64,000 bases of DNA, taken from contig JACRJM010000003.1 of NCBI GenBank assembly GCA_016219965.1, positions 442,299-506,298 of the forward strand, read 5' to 3'. Of this stretch, positions 8,783 to 20,749 are shown piece by piece; positions within the stretch are counted from its first letter, which is position 1; each line of letters opens with the position of its first letter. The stretch comes from Candidatus Schekmanbacteria bacterium (GTDB lineage Bacteria > Schekmanbacteria > GWA2-38-11 > J061). The position numbers and the translations under genes are program-made. The notes below the pieces were generated by a model, which saw only the letters and a program-made list of their open reading frames with translations, searched no databases and was not told where the DNA came from.

Positions 8783-9973
8783 TCAGATAACTCCTTCATC
8801 TTTAAGCTTTTTTATCTTGGCCTCAGGATAATGAAGAACTTCGTGAAGTATATTTTCATTATGCTCACCAAGCATGGGAGGAGGAGAATATTGTTCTTTT
8901 ACGCCTTCAATTTTTATAGGCGACCCTATAACTTTAACGTCTCCGCATTTGGGATGTTTTACTGTAACAATCATGTTTCTTGCCTCAACCTGCGGTTCTT
9001 CAAGGGCTTCAGCTATGGAGTTAACAGGAGCCCCCGGGATGCCTTCAGCATAGAAAAGCTTAACTATTTCTCTGCCGCTTTTCTTAAGAAAAGCCTGTTG
9101 TAAAACAGGTTCGAGTTCCGCCCTGTTTTTGGCTCTTTTTTCGTTTCTGTCAAACCTTGGATCTTTTGCAATTTCCGGAATCCCGAGTAGCCCGCAAAGT
9201 TTGACCCAGAAGTTTTCACCAAGTATGGCAACAACTATTTTTATGTCTTTCGTCTGATACATTTTGTAAGGAACTATGTTTGGATGAGCAGTTCCTTCAG
9301 GTTTTTTATCCCTTCTTCCTTCAATAAAATACGGAGACTGATGATAGCAGAGCATTGCAAGCTGGGTATCAAAAAGGCCAATGTCAATATGGCGCCCTTT
9401 CCCATCTTTCTCCCTGGCATAAAGTGCAGCTAAAATCCCGGCTATGCCAAAGAATGAGCCACCTAAATCTCCCATCGGCACACCCATTTTTGCAAGCGTT
9501 CCGTCTGGTTCGCCTGTTATGCTTATCTCGCCGCTTATCGCCTGCATGGTAAGATCATAACCCGGAATATCCTTGTACGGGCCATTGCTTCCAAAAGCTG
9601 TTATTGAACAGTAAATTAGATTTGGATTTATTTTTTTAAGATCTGAGTAACCTATTTTAAGCTTGTCTGCTACGCCGGCTCTGTAATTTTCAAGCACAAC
9701 ATCTGAGACCTTTACAAGATCGTGAAATATTTTAAGCCCTTTTTCATCTTTCAGGTTAAGGGTAAGGCTTTTTTTATTGCGGTTAATGCTCATGAAATAA
9801 CCGCTCTCGCCATCTTTGAAAGGAGGGCCAAGCTGGCGTGATGGGTCGCCTCCATCAGGCTGTTCAATTTTAATTACATCGGCACCAAGATCACCTAGAA
9901 CCATTGCGCAGTAAGGTCCTGATATTACCCTTGTAAGATCAAGGACCCTTATACCTTTTAGTAACTGTGACAT
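8783..9973 (-). CDS. Class III CoA transferase (CaiB/BaiF family)
   Basis: A 396-residue family III CoA transferase, standard length. It shows the N-terminal GVRVLDLTRVISGPYCAMVL-like block, GADVIKIEQPDGGDPSR for CoA binding, NRNKKSLTLNLKD, and the catalytic aspartate region MGDLGGSFFGIAGILAAL. Such enzymes move CoA between carboxylic acids (formyl-CoA:oxalate, carnitine, benzylsuccinate, bile acids). The sequence does not reveal the acid. Downstream is the flavin reductase (2-bp gap) and upstream, on the same strand, the TetR regulator; the three read as one catabolic operon. It is probably a stand-alone activation step for an organic acid. Confidence 0.93.
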   Translation of the reverse strand: MSQLLKGIRVLDLTRVISGPYCAMVLGDLGADVIKIEQPDGGDPSRQLGPPFKDGESGYFMSINRNKKSLTLNLKDEKGLKIFHDLVKVSDVVLENYRAGVADKLKIGYSDLKKINPNLIYCSITAFGSNGPYKDIPGYDLTMQAISGEISITGEPDGTLAKMGVPMGDLGGSFFGIAGILAALYAREKDGKGRHIDIGLFDTQLAMLCYHQSPYFIEGRRDKKPEGTAHPNIVPYKMYQTKDIKIVVAILGENFWVKLCGLLGIPEIAKDPRFDRNEKRAKNRAELEPVLQQAFLKKSGREIVKLFYAEGIPGAPVNSIAEALEEPQVEARNMIVTVKHPKCGDVKVIGSPIKIEGVKEQYSPPPMLGEHNENILHEVLHYPEAKIKKLKDEGVI

Positions 9974-9999
9974 CTCTGTTTAAACCTCAATTTCTGCTG

Positions 10000-10575
10000 T
10001 TATTTGTTAGCAATACCATTGAATACGAAATCCACAAAAATCTCTGCTATCTTCTCGCTTGAAAGCCTGCCGTCCTGCCTGTACCACTTATACATCCAAT
10101 GACACATTCCTGTTATTCCCTTTACGACAATTTTTACATCCATTCCTTTTCTGAATTCCCCTTTTTCTATTCCTTCTTCAAGGATTTTTATCCAGAGATT
10201 CTCGTCCTCAAGCTGTCCGTCTCTCAATATTTCTCTTTCACTTTCAGGAAGTTCTTCAAATTTTTCCTGAAAGAAAACAGATATCTCTGGGAAGAAATTA
10301 TCAAAAGCCTTTAGCCTCTCTGCAACCGCTTTTTTTAGTTTTTGAGAAGGAGAAATATCTTCTCCCGCTATTTCCCTCAGCTTTTTTGTCGTTGCTTCAA
10401 GGGGTGCAATTCCTATTTTGAAGAGAAGCTCATTCTTATTCTTGATATGATAATAGAGGCTTCCTTTTAGCATACCAACTTCTTTTGCAACATCTTCTAT
10501 GGTTGCCCTGTGGTATCCTTTTTCCCTGAATATTTTAGCTGCTGCGCTTAATATTTCCTGTTCTCTGTCTGACAT
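10000..10575 (-). CDS. TetR family transcriptional regulator
   Basis: A 191-residue TetR repressor. The N-terminal HTH is clear (EILSAAAKIFREKGYHRATI followed by EDVAKEVGMLKGSLYYHIKN, residues about 5-50). The C-terminal ligand domain ends in MCHWMYKWYRQDGRLS, a pattern I associate with KstR2/acyl-CoA-responsive TetR proteins, so an acyl-CoA or related ligand is plausible. It is the first gene of a run with the CoA transferase and flavin reductase and probably controls them and itself. A GGAG lies just before the ATG. Confidence 0.92.
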   Translation of the reverse strand: MSDREQEILSAAAKIFREKGYHRATIEDVAKEVGMLKGSLYYHIKNKNELLFKIGIAPLEATTKKLREIAGEDISPSQKLKKAVAERLKAFDNFFPEISVFFQEKFEELPESEREILRDGQLEDENLWIKILEEGIEKGEFRKGMDVKIVVKGITGMCHWMYKWYRQDGRLSSEKIAEIFVDFVFNGIANK

Positions 10576-10697
10576 ATCTCCGGTACCGCAATGTGGCAGG
10601 TTGTTAGCACTAAACTATTTAAAATCCGGACGCACCTTTAACCCTTTATCCTATTGATTGTCAAGATAAATTATGACCGCTGCACAATGGCATATCT

Positions 10698-10717
10698 GCT
10701 TATCCAGCAGGATAAGC
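10698..10717. repeat. 8-bp perfect dyad between glgA end and tetR
   Basis: GCTTATCC, a 4-nt AGCA loop, then GGATAAGC. It lies downstream of glgA on the minus strand and about 120 bp upstream of the TetR start. No T-run follows on either strand, so it could be an operator or a weak terminator. The gap 10576-10767 shows nothing else I can name. Confidence 0.4.
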
Positions 10718-10767
10718 TTGACATGCGCACTGAGAGCCTTTGAAAAAATAAACAGGCGTGGAAAAAG

Positions 10768-12216
10768 TCAGATCAGCGTTTTTGCTTTTTTATAAAGCTT
10801 AATATACTCTTTGGCTGACTTATCCCATGAAAAATCGCAGGCCATGCTGTTCTTGGTAATTTTCTGCCAGGCTGAAGATTTGTATAAAGTGCAGGCTGCT
10901 TTTATTTTTTGCAAAAGATTTGCTTCATTGAGTTCTGCAAATTTAAAACCATTACCTTTTTTCTTGTCAGTTTCGAAATCAACAATAGTATCATCAAGTC
11001 CTCCGGTCGCACGCACAACAGGTATGGTTCCATATTTAAGGCTATACATCTGATTAAGTCCGCATGGTTCATACCTTGATGGCATCAAAAACATATCCGA
11101 ACCGGCTTCAATTAGATGAGCAAGTCTGTTATCAAAGCCTATTCTAACTGAAGCACTGTCTGGATATTTTGCTGCAATTTCCTGAAGACGTGTTTCGTAT
11201 TCTTTTTCACCTGTTCCAAGAACAACAATCTGAGCACCTCCGTCGAGAATCTTGGAAGCTATGTTTGCCAGAACATCCACGCCTTTTTGAACCGCAAGTC
11301 GCGTGACAACTCCCAGAAGAGGTTTGTCGGGTGCCTTTTCAAGTCCGGATTCCTTCTGGAGTTCTTCTTTACATTTTTGTTTACCTGTAAGATCTGAAAT
11401 TGAAAACTTATAAGGTATGAATTTATCCGTTTCAGGACTCCATTCATTGTAATCTACGCCGTTTAAAATACCAAAAAGTCTGTCAGTCCTCCATTTTAAA
11501 ATATTCTGCATTCCGCAGCCGAATTCTTCCGTCTGGATTTCTTCACTGTATTTTTTGCTAACTGTGTTAATCACCGTTGAATAAATCAATCCGGCTTTCA
11601 GGAAACTTTGAACATCGTAGAATTTCATCCCATTATCAGAAAAGCACTCTTCAGGAATTCCGAGAGGTGGAAGTTCTTCTCTTTTAAAATTTCCCTGGTA
11701 TGCAAGATTGTGAACGGTTATACACGTTGCTGTCTTTGAAAAATATTTATCTTCTGCATAAGTAGTCTTTAGCAGCAATGGTGTAAGGCCGCTTTGCCAG
11801 TCGTTGCAATGAATTATGTCAGCTTTGAAATCTATCTTTTTCAGTAATTCAATAGAAGCCGTACAGAAAAAGGCAAATCTCCATGCGTTATCCGGATAGT
11901 CCCCTGTCGGACTTACATACAACCCTTCACGGTCGTAATATTCATCTTTATCAATCAGGTAAACGTGGATATTTTCTTCAATGGTGCTCCTGAGTATCCC
12001 GGCTGTTACATCCTTTCCTGCAAAACGAAATTTCAACTCACCGAAATGAGTAAGCTGCTGCCCGCTCTTTTTTGCGTGCCTGTAAGCAGGTAAAATAACT
12101 ATTACCTCTTTAACTCCTGCCCTCTTTATTGCACCTGGCAGAGCACCACTTACATCTGCAAGACCTCCTGTCTTTGCGAATGGAACAACTTCAGACGATA
12201 AAAGCGCGACTTTCAT
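10768..12216 (-). CDS. glgA: Glycogen synthase (ADP-glucose type)
   Basis: A 482-residue GT5 glycogen/starch synthase. The N-terminal KTGGLADVSGALP is the ADP-glucose-binding KXGGL motif; VYLIDKDEYYDREGLY, IIHCNDWQSGLTPLLL and TVHNLAYQGN follow. The C-terminal Rossmann half has VTRLAVQKGVDVLANI, the catalytic PSRYEPCGLNQMYSLKYG and RATGGLDDTIVD. It extends alpha-1,4-glucan from ADP-glucose in the cytosol. No other glg genes are in the window. The ATG at 12216 has AAGGAGAT at good spacing. It is divergent from murJ. Confidence 0.97.
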   Translation of the reverse strand: MKVALLSSEVVPFAKTGGLADVSGALPGAIKRAGVKEVIVILPAYRHAKKSGQQLTHFGELKFRFAGKDVTAGILRSTIEENIHVYLIDKDEYYDREGLYVSPTGDYPDNAWRFAFFCTASIELLKKIDFKADIIHCNDWQSGLTPLLLKTTYAEDKYFSKTATCITVHNLAYQGNFKREELPPLGIPEECFSDNGMKFYDVQSFLKAGLIYSTVINTVSKKYSEEIQTEEFGCGMQNILKWRTDRLFGILNGVDYNEWSPETDKFIPYKFSISDLTGKQKCKEELQKESGLEKAPDKPLLGVVTRLAVQKGVDVLANIASKILDGGAQIVVLGTGEKEYETRLQEIAAKYPDSASVRIGFDNRLAHLIEAGSDMFLMPSRYEPCGLNQMYSLKYGTIPVVRATGGLDDTIVDFETDKKKGNGFKFAELNEANLLQKIKAACTLYKSSAWQKITKNSMACDFSWDKSAKEYIKLYKKAKTLI

Positions 12217-12349
12217 TGATTGATCTCCTTCATTAGGGGCTTTGTTTATTATCCATAGCTTTTAATTTAAATGCAAATATAAAATACCTGAATACTGCAG
12301 GTTGATTAAGTTTGACTCATCAATCGCTTTGCCATTAAAATGCACCTTC

Positions 12350-13924
12350 ATGAACGCAAGTAAAAAAGCAGCAGGGGCAATTCTTTTTATTTCATTACTT
12401 ACATTTCTCTCGCGCATATTGGGATTCGGCAGAGAAATAGTACTTGCAAAGTACTTTGGCCTCAGTGATATGCGTGGCGCTTTTACTGTTGCTTTTAAGA
12501 TACCAAACCTTATAAGAACCCTTTTAACAGATACTGCCATAAGTGCAGCCTTTCTGCCTGTTTTTACTGATCTCGTGGTTCAAAACAGAAAAGATGAAGC
12601 TTACCATGTTTCTTCCTCTATAATAAATATCTCGGTAATCATATTGACAACCATAGTTGTTGTTTGTTCATTATTTATGCCATATGTCGTAACGCTGTGT
12701 GCTCCAGGATTTACAGACGATCCGATTCTATTTAAAGAAACATCCAGCCTCTCGGTTATAATTTTTCCTACTTTAATCCTCTTTGCGGTAAGCGGAGTTC
12801 TTGTAGGTATGCTTAATTCTTATAGCCATTTTACTGCACCTTCTGTGGGACCACTCCTCTGGAACATAATTATTATAATTGTTGTAATGTCTTTCTGGAA
12901 AGAAATCGGAATAGAATCAGCTGCGTGGGGAATTCTTATAGGAACTTTTGCGCAGTTTGTAATATTAATAAAACCATTAAAAGATCTCGGGGTTAAATAT
13001 TACTTTACAATTGATTTTAAGAACCCTTCTGTCAGAAGAGTATTTAAACTTATTCTTCCTGTAACGCTAAGTCTTGGAATAATAAATTTTAATGTTTTTG
13101 TTGATACAATGTTCGCCTCTTTTCTTGGACCGAGGAGTGTCGCTGCAATAGATTCTGCGTTCAGGATATTTCATATGCCTATGGGAATTTTTGCAGTGGC
13201 GATAGGTACTGTTCTATTTCCTGTGCTTTCAAAGTTTTCATCAGAAAAGGAAAATACTAAATTCAGCAATACACTTGAAACAGGTATTGGGCAAATATTT
13301 TACTTGACCGTACCATGTGCCTGTATCTTCTTTGTTCTAGCAAATCCTGTGGTTGGGCTTGTGTTTGAAAGAGGGAATTTTACATCGGATGATACTGTAT
13401 TTGTGGCAAAAGCCTTGATCTTCTTTTCTATAGGTCTCCCTTTTTCAAGCGCAAATACACTTCTAAACCGGGGCTTTTACAGTCTTAAAAATAATTGGAC
13501 TCCACTTTATGTTGGAGTGATAAATATTTTTTTAAATGCATTGCTTGATTGGATTTTAATGCAAAAATATGGTCATGCCGGAATTTGTTTCTCAACATCT
13601 CTTGTTTCAACATTCAATTTTTTAGCATTGTTACTGTTAATAAAGAAGAAAACCAGTATAAACATTAAAAATATTTTATTCTCATTTAGTAAAATATTTA
13701 GTCTTTCAATGTTTGTAACTTTAACAGCCTATGTAATGTTTAATTGGTTAAATGGCATGATCAGTGGAAAAATAAATAATGCACTGCTTCTTCTGACAAT
13801 AATATTCTTTTCATCTGCTCTATATATAATTATAACTTCTGTCTTAAAAATAAGAGAATCAGAAATTGCAGTAGAACTTTTCAATAAAGTTCGAAGGAAA
13901 ACTTCAAAAAATGGCAATATATAA
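12350..13924 (+). CDS. murJ: Lipid II flippase MurJ
   Basis: A 524-residue MurJ/MVF-family membrane protein with 13-14 hydrophobic segments. It flips the peptidoglycan precursor lipid II to the outer face of the inner membrane. The opening NASKKAAGAILFISLLTFLS followed by RILGFGREIVLAKYFG is the family signature; VFVDTMFASFLG, FHMPMGIFAVAIGTVLFPVLS and LLNRGFYSLKNNWTP are later conserved stretches. The frame is open from a TTG at 12302, but the ATG at 12350 gives the usual family N-terminus; ribosome-site evidence is weak for both. It lies immediately upstream of the dnaN region. Confidence 0.93.
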   Translation: MNASKKAAGAILFISLLTFLSRILGFGREIVLAKYFGLSDMRGAFTVAFKIPNLIRTLLTDTAISAAFLPVFTDLVVQNRKDEAYHVSSSIINISVIILTTIVVVCSLFMPYVVTLCAPGFTDDPILFKETSSLSVIIFPTLILFAVSGVLVGMLNSYSHFTAPSVGPLLWNIIIIIVVMSFWKEIGIESAAWGILIGTFAQFVILIKPLKDLGVKYYFTIDFKNPSVRRVFKLILPVTLSLGIINFNVFVDTMFASFLGPRSVAAIDSAFRIFHMPMGIFAVAIGTVLFPVLSKFSSEKENTKFSNTLETGIGQIFYLTVPCACIFFVLANPVVGLVFERGNFTSDDTVFVAKALIFFSIGLPFSSANTLLNRGFYSLKNNWTPLYVGVINIFLNALLDWILMQKYGHAGICFSTSLVSTFNFLALLLLIKKKTSINIKNILFSFSKIFSLSMFVTLTAYVMFNWLNGMISGKINNALLLLTIIFFSSALYIIITSVLKIRESEIAVELFNKVRRKTSKNGNI

Positions 13925-14307
13925 CGCAAATATTATTAAAAAACAGTATGTTAAATAACAATACAATATATATTACTGGATGTTATGATAACAAACTTAT
14001 ACTTGATTACAATGGTCAAACATGGTAATTATAATTAAAAATCAGGTTGTTACAATAAAACTTATCCACAGATGTTAATAACTTGTTAATTACTTTCTGT
14101 TTTACAGGTATAATAAAACATTTAAAATCGTTCCAATGTTGATAAAAAAAGTTTTCACAGTCATTGATATATGTTACAAACATGTTTCTTATGACATTTC
14201 ACCATATATTAATATTGTAAGATTTTGATTTATTAAATAAAATGTAGCTTTACCACAAATCAACAACTGTTATTGTTACTATTACTACTATTCTTTAAGG
14301 AGCTATT
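13925..14307. other. AT-rich gap upstream of dnaN, possible origin element
   Basis: This 383-bp gap is very AT-rich and has no gene. It contains a consensus DnaA box TTATCCACA at 14062-14070 and a TGTTATGATAACA palindrome near 13980. AT tracts suitable for unwinding follow, up to AAGGAG ahead of the dnaN ATG. Only one perfect box is visible, so origin function is a hypothesis; simple autoregulation of dnaN by DnaA is the alternative. Confidence 0.45.
14062..14070 (+). promoter_or_regulatory. Consensus DnaA box
   Basis: TTATCCACA is a perfect match to the TTATNCACA DnaA-binding consensus. It lies 238 bp upstream of dnaN. Confidence 0.65.
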
Positions 14308-15405
14308 ATGAAGATAATAGTTAAAAAGTCTGACATCCTTGTCGGATTATCAAGAGTTCAAAATATAGCTTCAAAGACAACAACAATGCCGATTTTGGCA
14401 AATGTATTATTTCACGCTGATAATAATATGTTGAGTATATTTGGTACTGACCTTTCCATTGGTATCAAAGGGGAGTATCCATGCGATGTAGTTAAAGGCG
14501 GAAAGATAGCACTTCCTTCAAAAAGACTTTATGACATTATTAGAGAACTTCCTGATTTTCCGGTTACTATAGAGCTTCTTGATAACTATTGGGTTAATGT
14601 GTTGTGTGGAAATATTAGCTTTAGAGTTTCAGGGATAAATCCTGATGAATTTCCGAAGGTCCCTGAAACCAAAGAGGAAGCACATGTAGTTTTAGACGGT
14701 AATTTGTTGCTGAAGCTATTAAGGAAAACAATTCACGCAATTTCGGTTGATGACAGCAGAATAAATATTTCTGGAATGCTTTGGAATCTATCAGAAAATG
14801 GGCTTGAACTAGTGTCAACTGATGGTCACAGACTTAGTAAAGTCACAACATCCATAAAATCCGGTGATACACGATTTAAGGTAACAGTTCCAAGAAAGGG
14901 TATACAGGAGATAAAGAAGATACTTGAAGAAAGTGACGGAGATGTATCTTTAGGAGTAAGTAAAAATTATATAGTTTTAAAGAAAGATGGTCTCATAATA
15001 GTGATCAGGCTTATAGATAGCGAGTTTCCTGATTACAAGAGGATAATAAGCGATAAAAATGAGTATAGTATCATGGTAAATAAAGAAGCTCTAAAGCAGG
15101 GTGTAAAAAGAGTAAGCCTTATGAGTAATGAGAGGACAAAAGCAATAAAGCTTTCTGCATCAAAAAATAAAATTGAATTAAATTCAAGTGACCCTGAGGT
15201 TGGTGAAGCAAAAGAAGTAATAGATTCAGGATATGACGGAGAACCGGTTGTAATAGGATTTAACTCCCGCTACCTTGCTGATGGAATAGATGTTATTGAC
15301 GGTGATTCAATTTGTATAGAATTTAATGATCCGCTTAGCCCCTGTATACTCAAGGGACCTGGAGATGCTGAGTTTCTTGGTGTAATAATGCCAATGAGAG
15401 TATAA
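14308..15405 (+). CDS. dnaN: DNA polymerase III beta sliding clamp
   Basis: A 365-residue sliding clamp, usual length (about 366). It forms the dimeric ring that holds DNA polymerase III on DNA. The opening MKIIVKKSDILVGLSRVQNI, the middle LVSTDGHRLSKV and the C-terminal CILKGPGDAEFLGVIMPMRV are typical of the three clamp domains. AAGGAG precedes the ATG at good distance. It starts an operon with recF, the DUF370 gene and gyrB, with gaps of 2 bp or overlaps. In many bacteria dnaA precedes it; here murJ does. Confidence 0.97.
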   Translation: MKIIVKKSDILVGLSRVQNIASKTTTMPILANVLFHADNNMLSIFGTDLSIGIKGEYPCDVVKGGKIALPSKRLYDIIRELPDFPVTIELLDNYWVNVLCGNISFRVSGINPDEFPKVPETKEEAHVVLDGNLLLKLLRKTIHAISVDDSRINISGMLWNLSENGLELVSTDGHRLSKVTTSIKSGDTRFKVTVPRKGIQEIKKILEESDGDVSLGVSKNYIVLKKDGLIIVIRLIDSEFPDYKRIISDKNEYSIMVNKEALKQGVKRVSLMSNERTKAIKLSASKNKIELNSSDPEVGEAKEVIDSGYDGEPVVIGFNSRYLADGIDVIDGDSICIEFNDPLSPCILKGPGDAEFLGVIMPMRV

Positions 15406-15407
15406 AC

Positions 15408-16501
15408 TTGTGGGTAGATAGTTTAAGTGTTAGTAATTTTAGAAATATAAGTGAAATAGATCTTCCTATAGGAAAAAAGAGTTTACTTGTAATAGGAGAA
15501 AACTCTCAGGGGAAGACATCTTTAATTGAAGCTATCTACTTCATATCCTTTCTAAAATCTTTTAGATCATCACACCGCGAAGATGTAATTACTATCGGGA
15601 AAAACTCAATGTTTATCATGACGGGAATTGGCAAGAAAAATGATATATTCAAATACAATCTCCTTTTTGAAAAAGGGAAAAGAATTGCTGTTAAGGGAGA
15701 AGGGGAAACAGTAAAAAATCAGGAGATGTTTTCAATTATAAAGGTTGTAATGTTCTATCCTGGGTTCACTGATATAGTTTCAGGATTGCCGGAAAAACGC
15801 AGGTCTTTCATTGATTCAGTAATATCAAAATGTGAGCCGGCATATTTGCCTGTCTTGAGAAAGTACCGGCAGTCGCTCCACGAGAGAAACATAATACTTA
15901 ACCAGCGGGATAAATCTTCTTTCAACGAACTTTGTGAAATCTGGGAAGATAGACTTGTAAAATATGGTTCTGTGATAACAGAAAAACGTATGAATTACAT
16001 AGAAAAAATCGGTGAACATCTGTCTGATAAGTATTCTAAAATATTTGGAAAAGACACAGATATAAATGTGAAATACCACGGATTATGCGGCACGGAGGGG
16101 AAAAAACAAAGGGAAGAAATACAGGAGATTTTTAAGAAAGAGCTTTTAAACAGAAGGAAAAGCGATACTTCTTATGGATTCACAAGCTACGGCCCTCATA
16201 GGGACGAGATATCATTTATGACCAGAGATAAAGATCTTCGATACTTTGCTTCAAGAGGAGAGCAGAGAGCTCTGGTATTTTCACTTTTAGAGATAGAGAT
16301 AGATCTTATTAAAGAACATACCGGCGAATATCCGGTTTTCCTTGTTGATGATATTTTTTCAGAGTTTGATCACAAAAGAGAGAAAAACTTTCTGTTGTCA
16401 ACTGCAGGAAAGGAAGTGCAAATAATAGCAACAGCAACATCCCTTTCTGATGAAAATAAAAATCTTTTTAAAGGATCAATAGTTCAAATTACTGGTGGAA
16501 G

Positions 16502-16517
<16 letters not shown>
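15408..16517 (+). CDS. recF: DNA replication and repair protein RecF
   Basis: A 369-residue RecF, a SMC-like ATPase that helps load RecA at gaps. Walker A GENSQGKTSLIEAIYFIS is near residues 32-49, the family block SFRSSHREDVI follows, the signature region is TSYGPHRDEISF with ASRGEQRALVFSLLEIE, and Walker B is VFLVDDIFSEFD. The start is a TTG at 15408, 2 bp after the dnaN stop. It overlaps the small DUF370 gene by 16 bp. It works in the RecFOR pathway; recO and recR are not in the window. Confidence 0.96.
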
Positions 16518-19618
<3,101 letters not shown>

Positions 19619-19632
<14 letters not shown>

Positions 19633-20212
19633 GTTGTTTTTTCTTCATTTTGCAGTTCTGATTTTACTGGGAGCATGTGGAGATCAGAATAATTATGCAG
19701 ACAAGATAGCATCCATTGAAAAAAAACAGGACATGCTGGCAAAAAAAATAGAGGTGCTGGAGGAAAGATTATTCAATATTCAAAAAGAGAAAAAACAGGT
19801 AAATCCGCCACCATTAATCCCACAGCCAATCCCGAAAATTGAACCTGAGAAAAAAATTATTTCCGGAATTCCATCTTCTTTTGATTATCCTGAATATAGC
19901 TTAAAAATTAAGGATTTTTCATGTTATGAAGGAATGAGCGGGCTTGCCGTATATAATGGAATGGTTATAACAAGTAAAGATGTACAAATCGTTGCATTAA
20001 GAACAGAGTTTTTCAATGCAAAGGGCAAGCTTATAGGGGGTCACGCGTTTCCGGTTAACGTGCTTACGAGTGGTGTTCAAAAGCGTTTTGATAACAGCGA
20101 TATAGTGGAAGGGGGATTTAAAAAAATATCAAAGATGAACATCACTGTTGATTATATTTCTTACTCTGATTTCAGAATAAAGGGAAAAGAAGTTGAAAAC
20201 CCAAGATTCTAG
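19619..20212 (+). CDS. Putative lipoprotein with coiled coil, unknown function
   Basis: I do not recognise the family. The 197-residue product starts with a lipoprotein signal (MKIIKLFFLHFAVLILLGAC, lipidated Cys20). A short heptad-like coiled coil follows (about residues 30-60: IASIEKKQDMLAKKIEVLEE), then a proline-rich linker (NPPPLIPQPIPKIEPE) and a C-terminal beta-rich domain from about residue 85. That layout suggests an anchored envelope protein with an exposed domain. It overlaps tadA by 14 bp, so it rides at the end of the dnaN-gyrB operon. No regulatory sites are seen. Confidence 0.75.
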
Positions 20213-20239
20213 TTTTTAACTGTGTTTTTCCATTCCAAG

Positions 20240-20267
20240 TTGACAATCACGTCTTTTTAAATAGAAT
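20240..20267 (+). promoter_or_regulatory. Sigma-70-type promoter for the tRNA-Ser / SRP RNA cluster
   Basis: TTGACA (20240-20245), a 16-nt spacer and TAGAAT (20262-20267) end 8 nt before the first tRNA. Near-consensus elements at this distance fit a stable-RNA promoter. Confidence 0.6.
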
Positions 20268-20275
20268 GCGTTCCC

Positions 20276-20362
20276 GGAGAGATGGCCGAGCGGCTGAAGG
20301 CGGTTGACTCGAAATCAACTGTACCTTTACGGGTACCGGGGGTTCAAATCCCTCTCTCTCCG
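20276..20362 (+). tRNA. tRNA-Ser (anticodon CGA)
   Basis: An 87-nt cloverleaf. The acceptor GGAGAGA pairs with TCTCTCC and the discriminator is G. Anticodon arm GTTGA / CTCGAAA loop / TCAAC gives anticodon CGA, which reads UCG. A long variable arm (GTACC TTTAC GGGTAC) identifies a class II serine tRNA. The T-arm has TTCAAAT. CCA is not encoded. Confidence 0.95.
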
Positions 20363-20378
20363 TGAAAAAAGTTTCTAA

Positions 20379-20467
20379 GGAGAGGTGTCCGAGAGGCTGA
20401 AGGAGCACGATTGGAAATCGTGTGTCCCTGGTGACAGGGACCGAGGGTTCGAATCCCTCCCTCTCCG
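20379..20467 (+). tRNA. tRNA-Ser (anticodon GGA)
   Basis: An 89-nt class II tRNA 16 nt after the first. The acceptor GGAGAGG pairs with CCTCTCC. Anticodon arm CACGA / TTGGAAA loop / TCGTG gives anticodon GGA, which reads UCU and UCC. The long variable arm is GTCCCTG GTGA CAGGGAC and the T loop is TTCGAAT. CCA is not encoded, and a run of seven T follows at 20468-20474. Confidence 0.95.
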
Positions 20468-20475
20468 TTTTTTTA

Positions 20476-20749
20476 AGGCCATGCTAGATGGGGAGTTAGC
20501 GATACCCTGTAACTCGCAATTCGCTACAGCGAGGTTGAATCCCCGCCCGAGATATTTTCAGGGAAGGTCAGCATGCTTCAGTGGGGCGATGAGAGTCGGG
20601 TCCTATACAATAGGAACCTGTGAACCTGGTCAGGACGGGAACGTAGCAGCCATAAACAGTGCTTTCTATGTGTTATAGGAGTGCCTGACTTGAGTTCTTG
20701 TTGGAGCAATAGCGCTTGTTTGATTATACCGGAGGCGGGTGCATGGCCT
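20476..20749 (+). ncRNA. ffs: Signal recognition particle RNA, long form with Alu domain
   Basis: About 274 nt. The terminal helix is AGGCCATGC (20476-20484) with GCATGGCCT (20741-20749), a perfect 9-bp pair. The 5' Alu-type part shows GCTAGATGGGGAGTTAGCG, CCCTGTAACTCGC and GAGGTTGAATCCCCGCCC. The S domain (helix 8) is at about 20620-20655: GAACCTGGTCAGGACGGGAA then CGTAGCAGCC, the Ffh-binding loop. This is the long, Bacillus scRNA-like architecture, not the short 4.5S type. Its 3' helix overlaps the last two bases of the proC stop codon, read from the opposite strand. It probably shares the promoter at 20240 with the tRNAs. Confidence 0.93.

Noticed and set aside
20385-20678. Open frame of 97 codons on the plus strand
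   Set aside because: It runs through tRNA-Ser(GGA) and the SRP RNA; both RNAs are well supported and explain the sequence.
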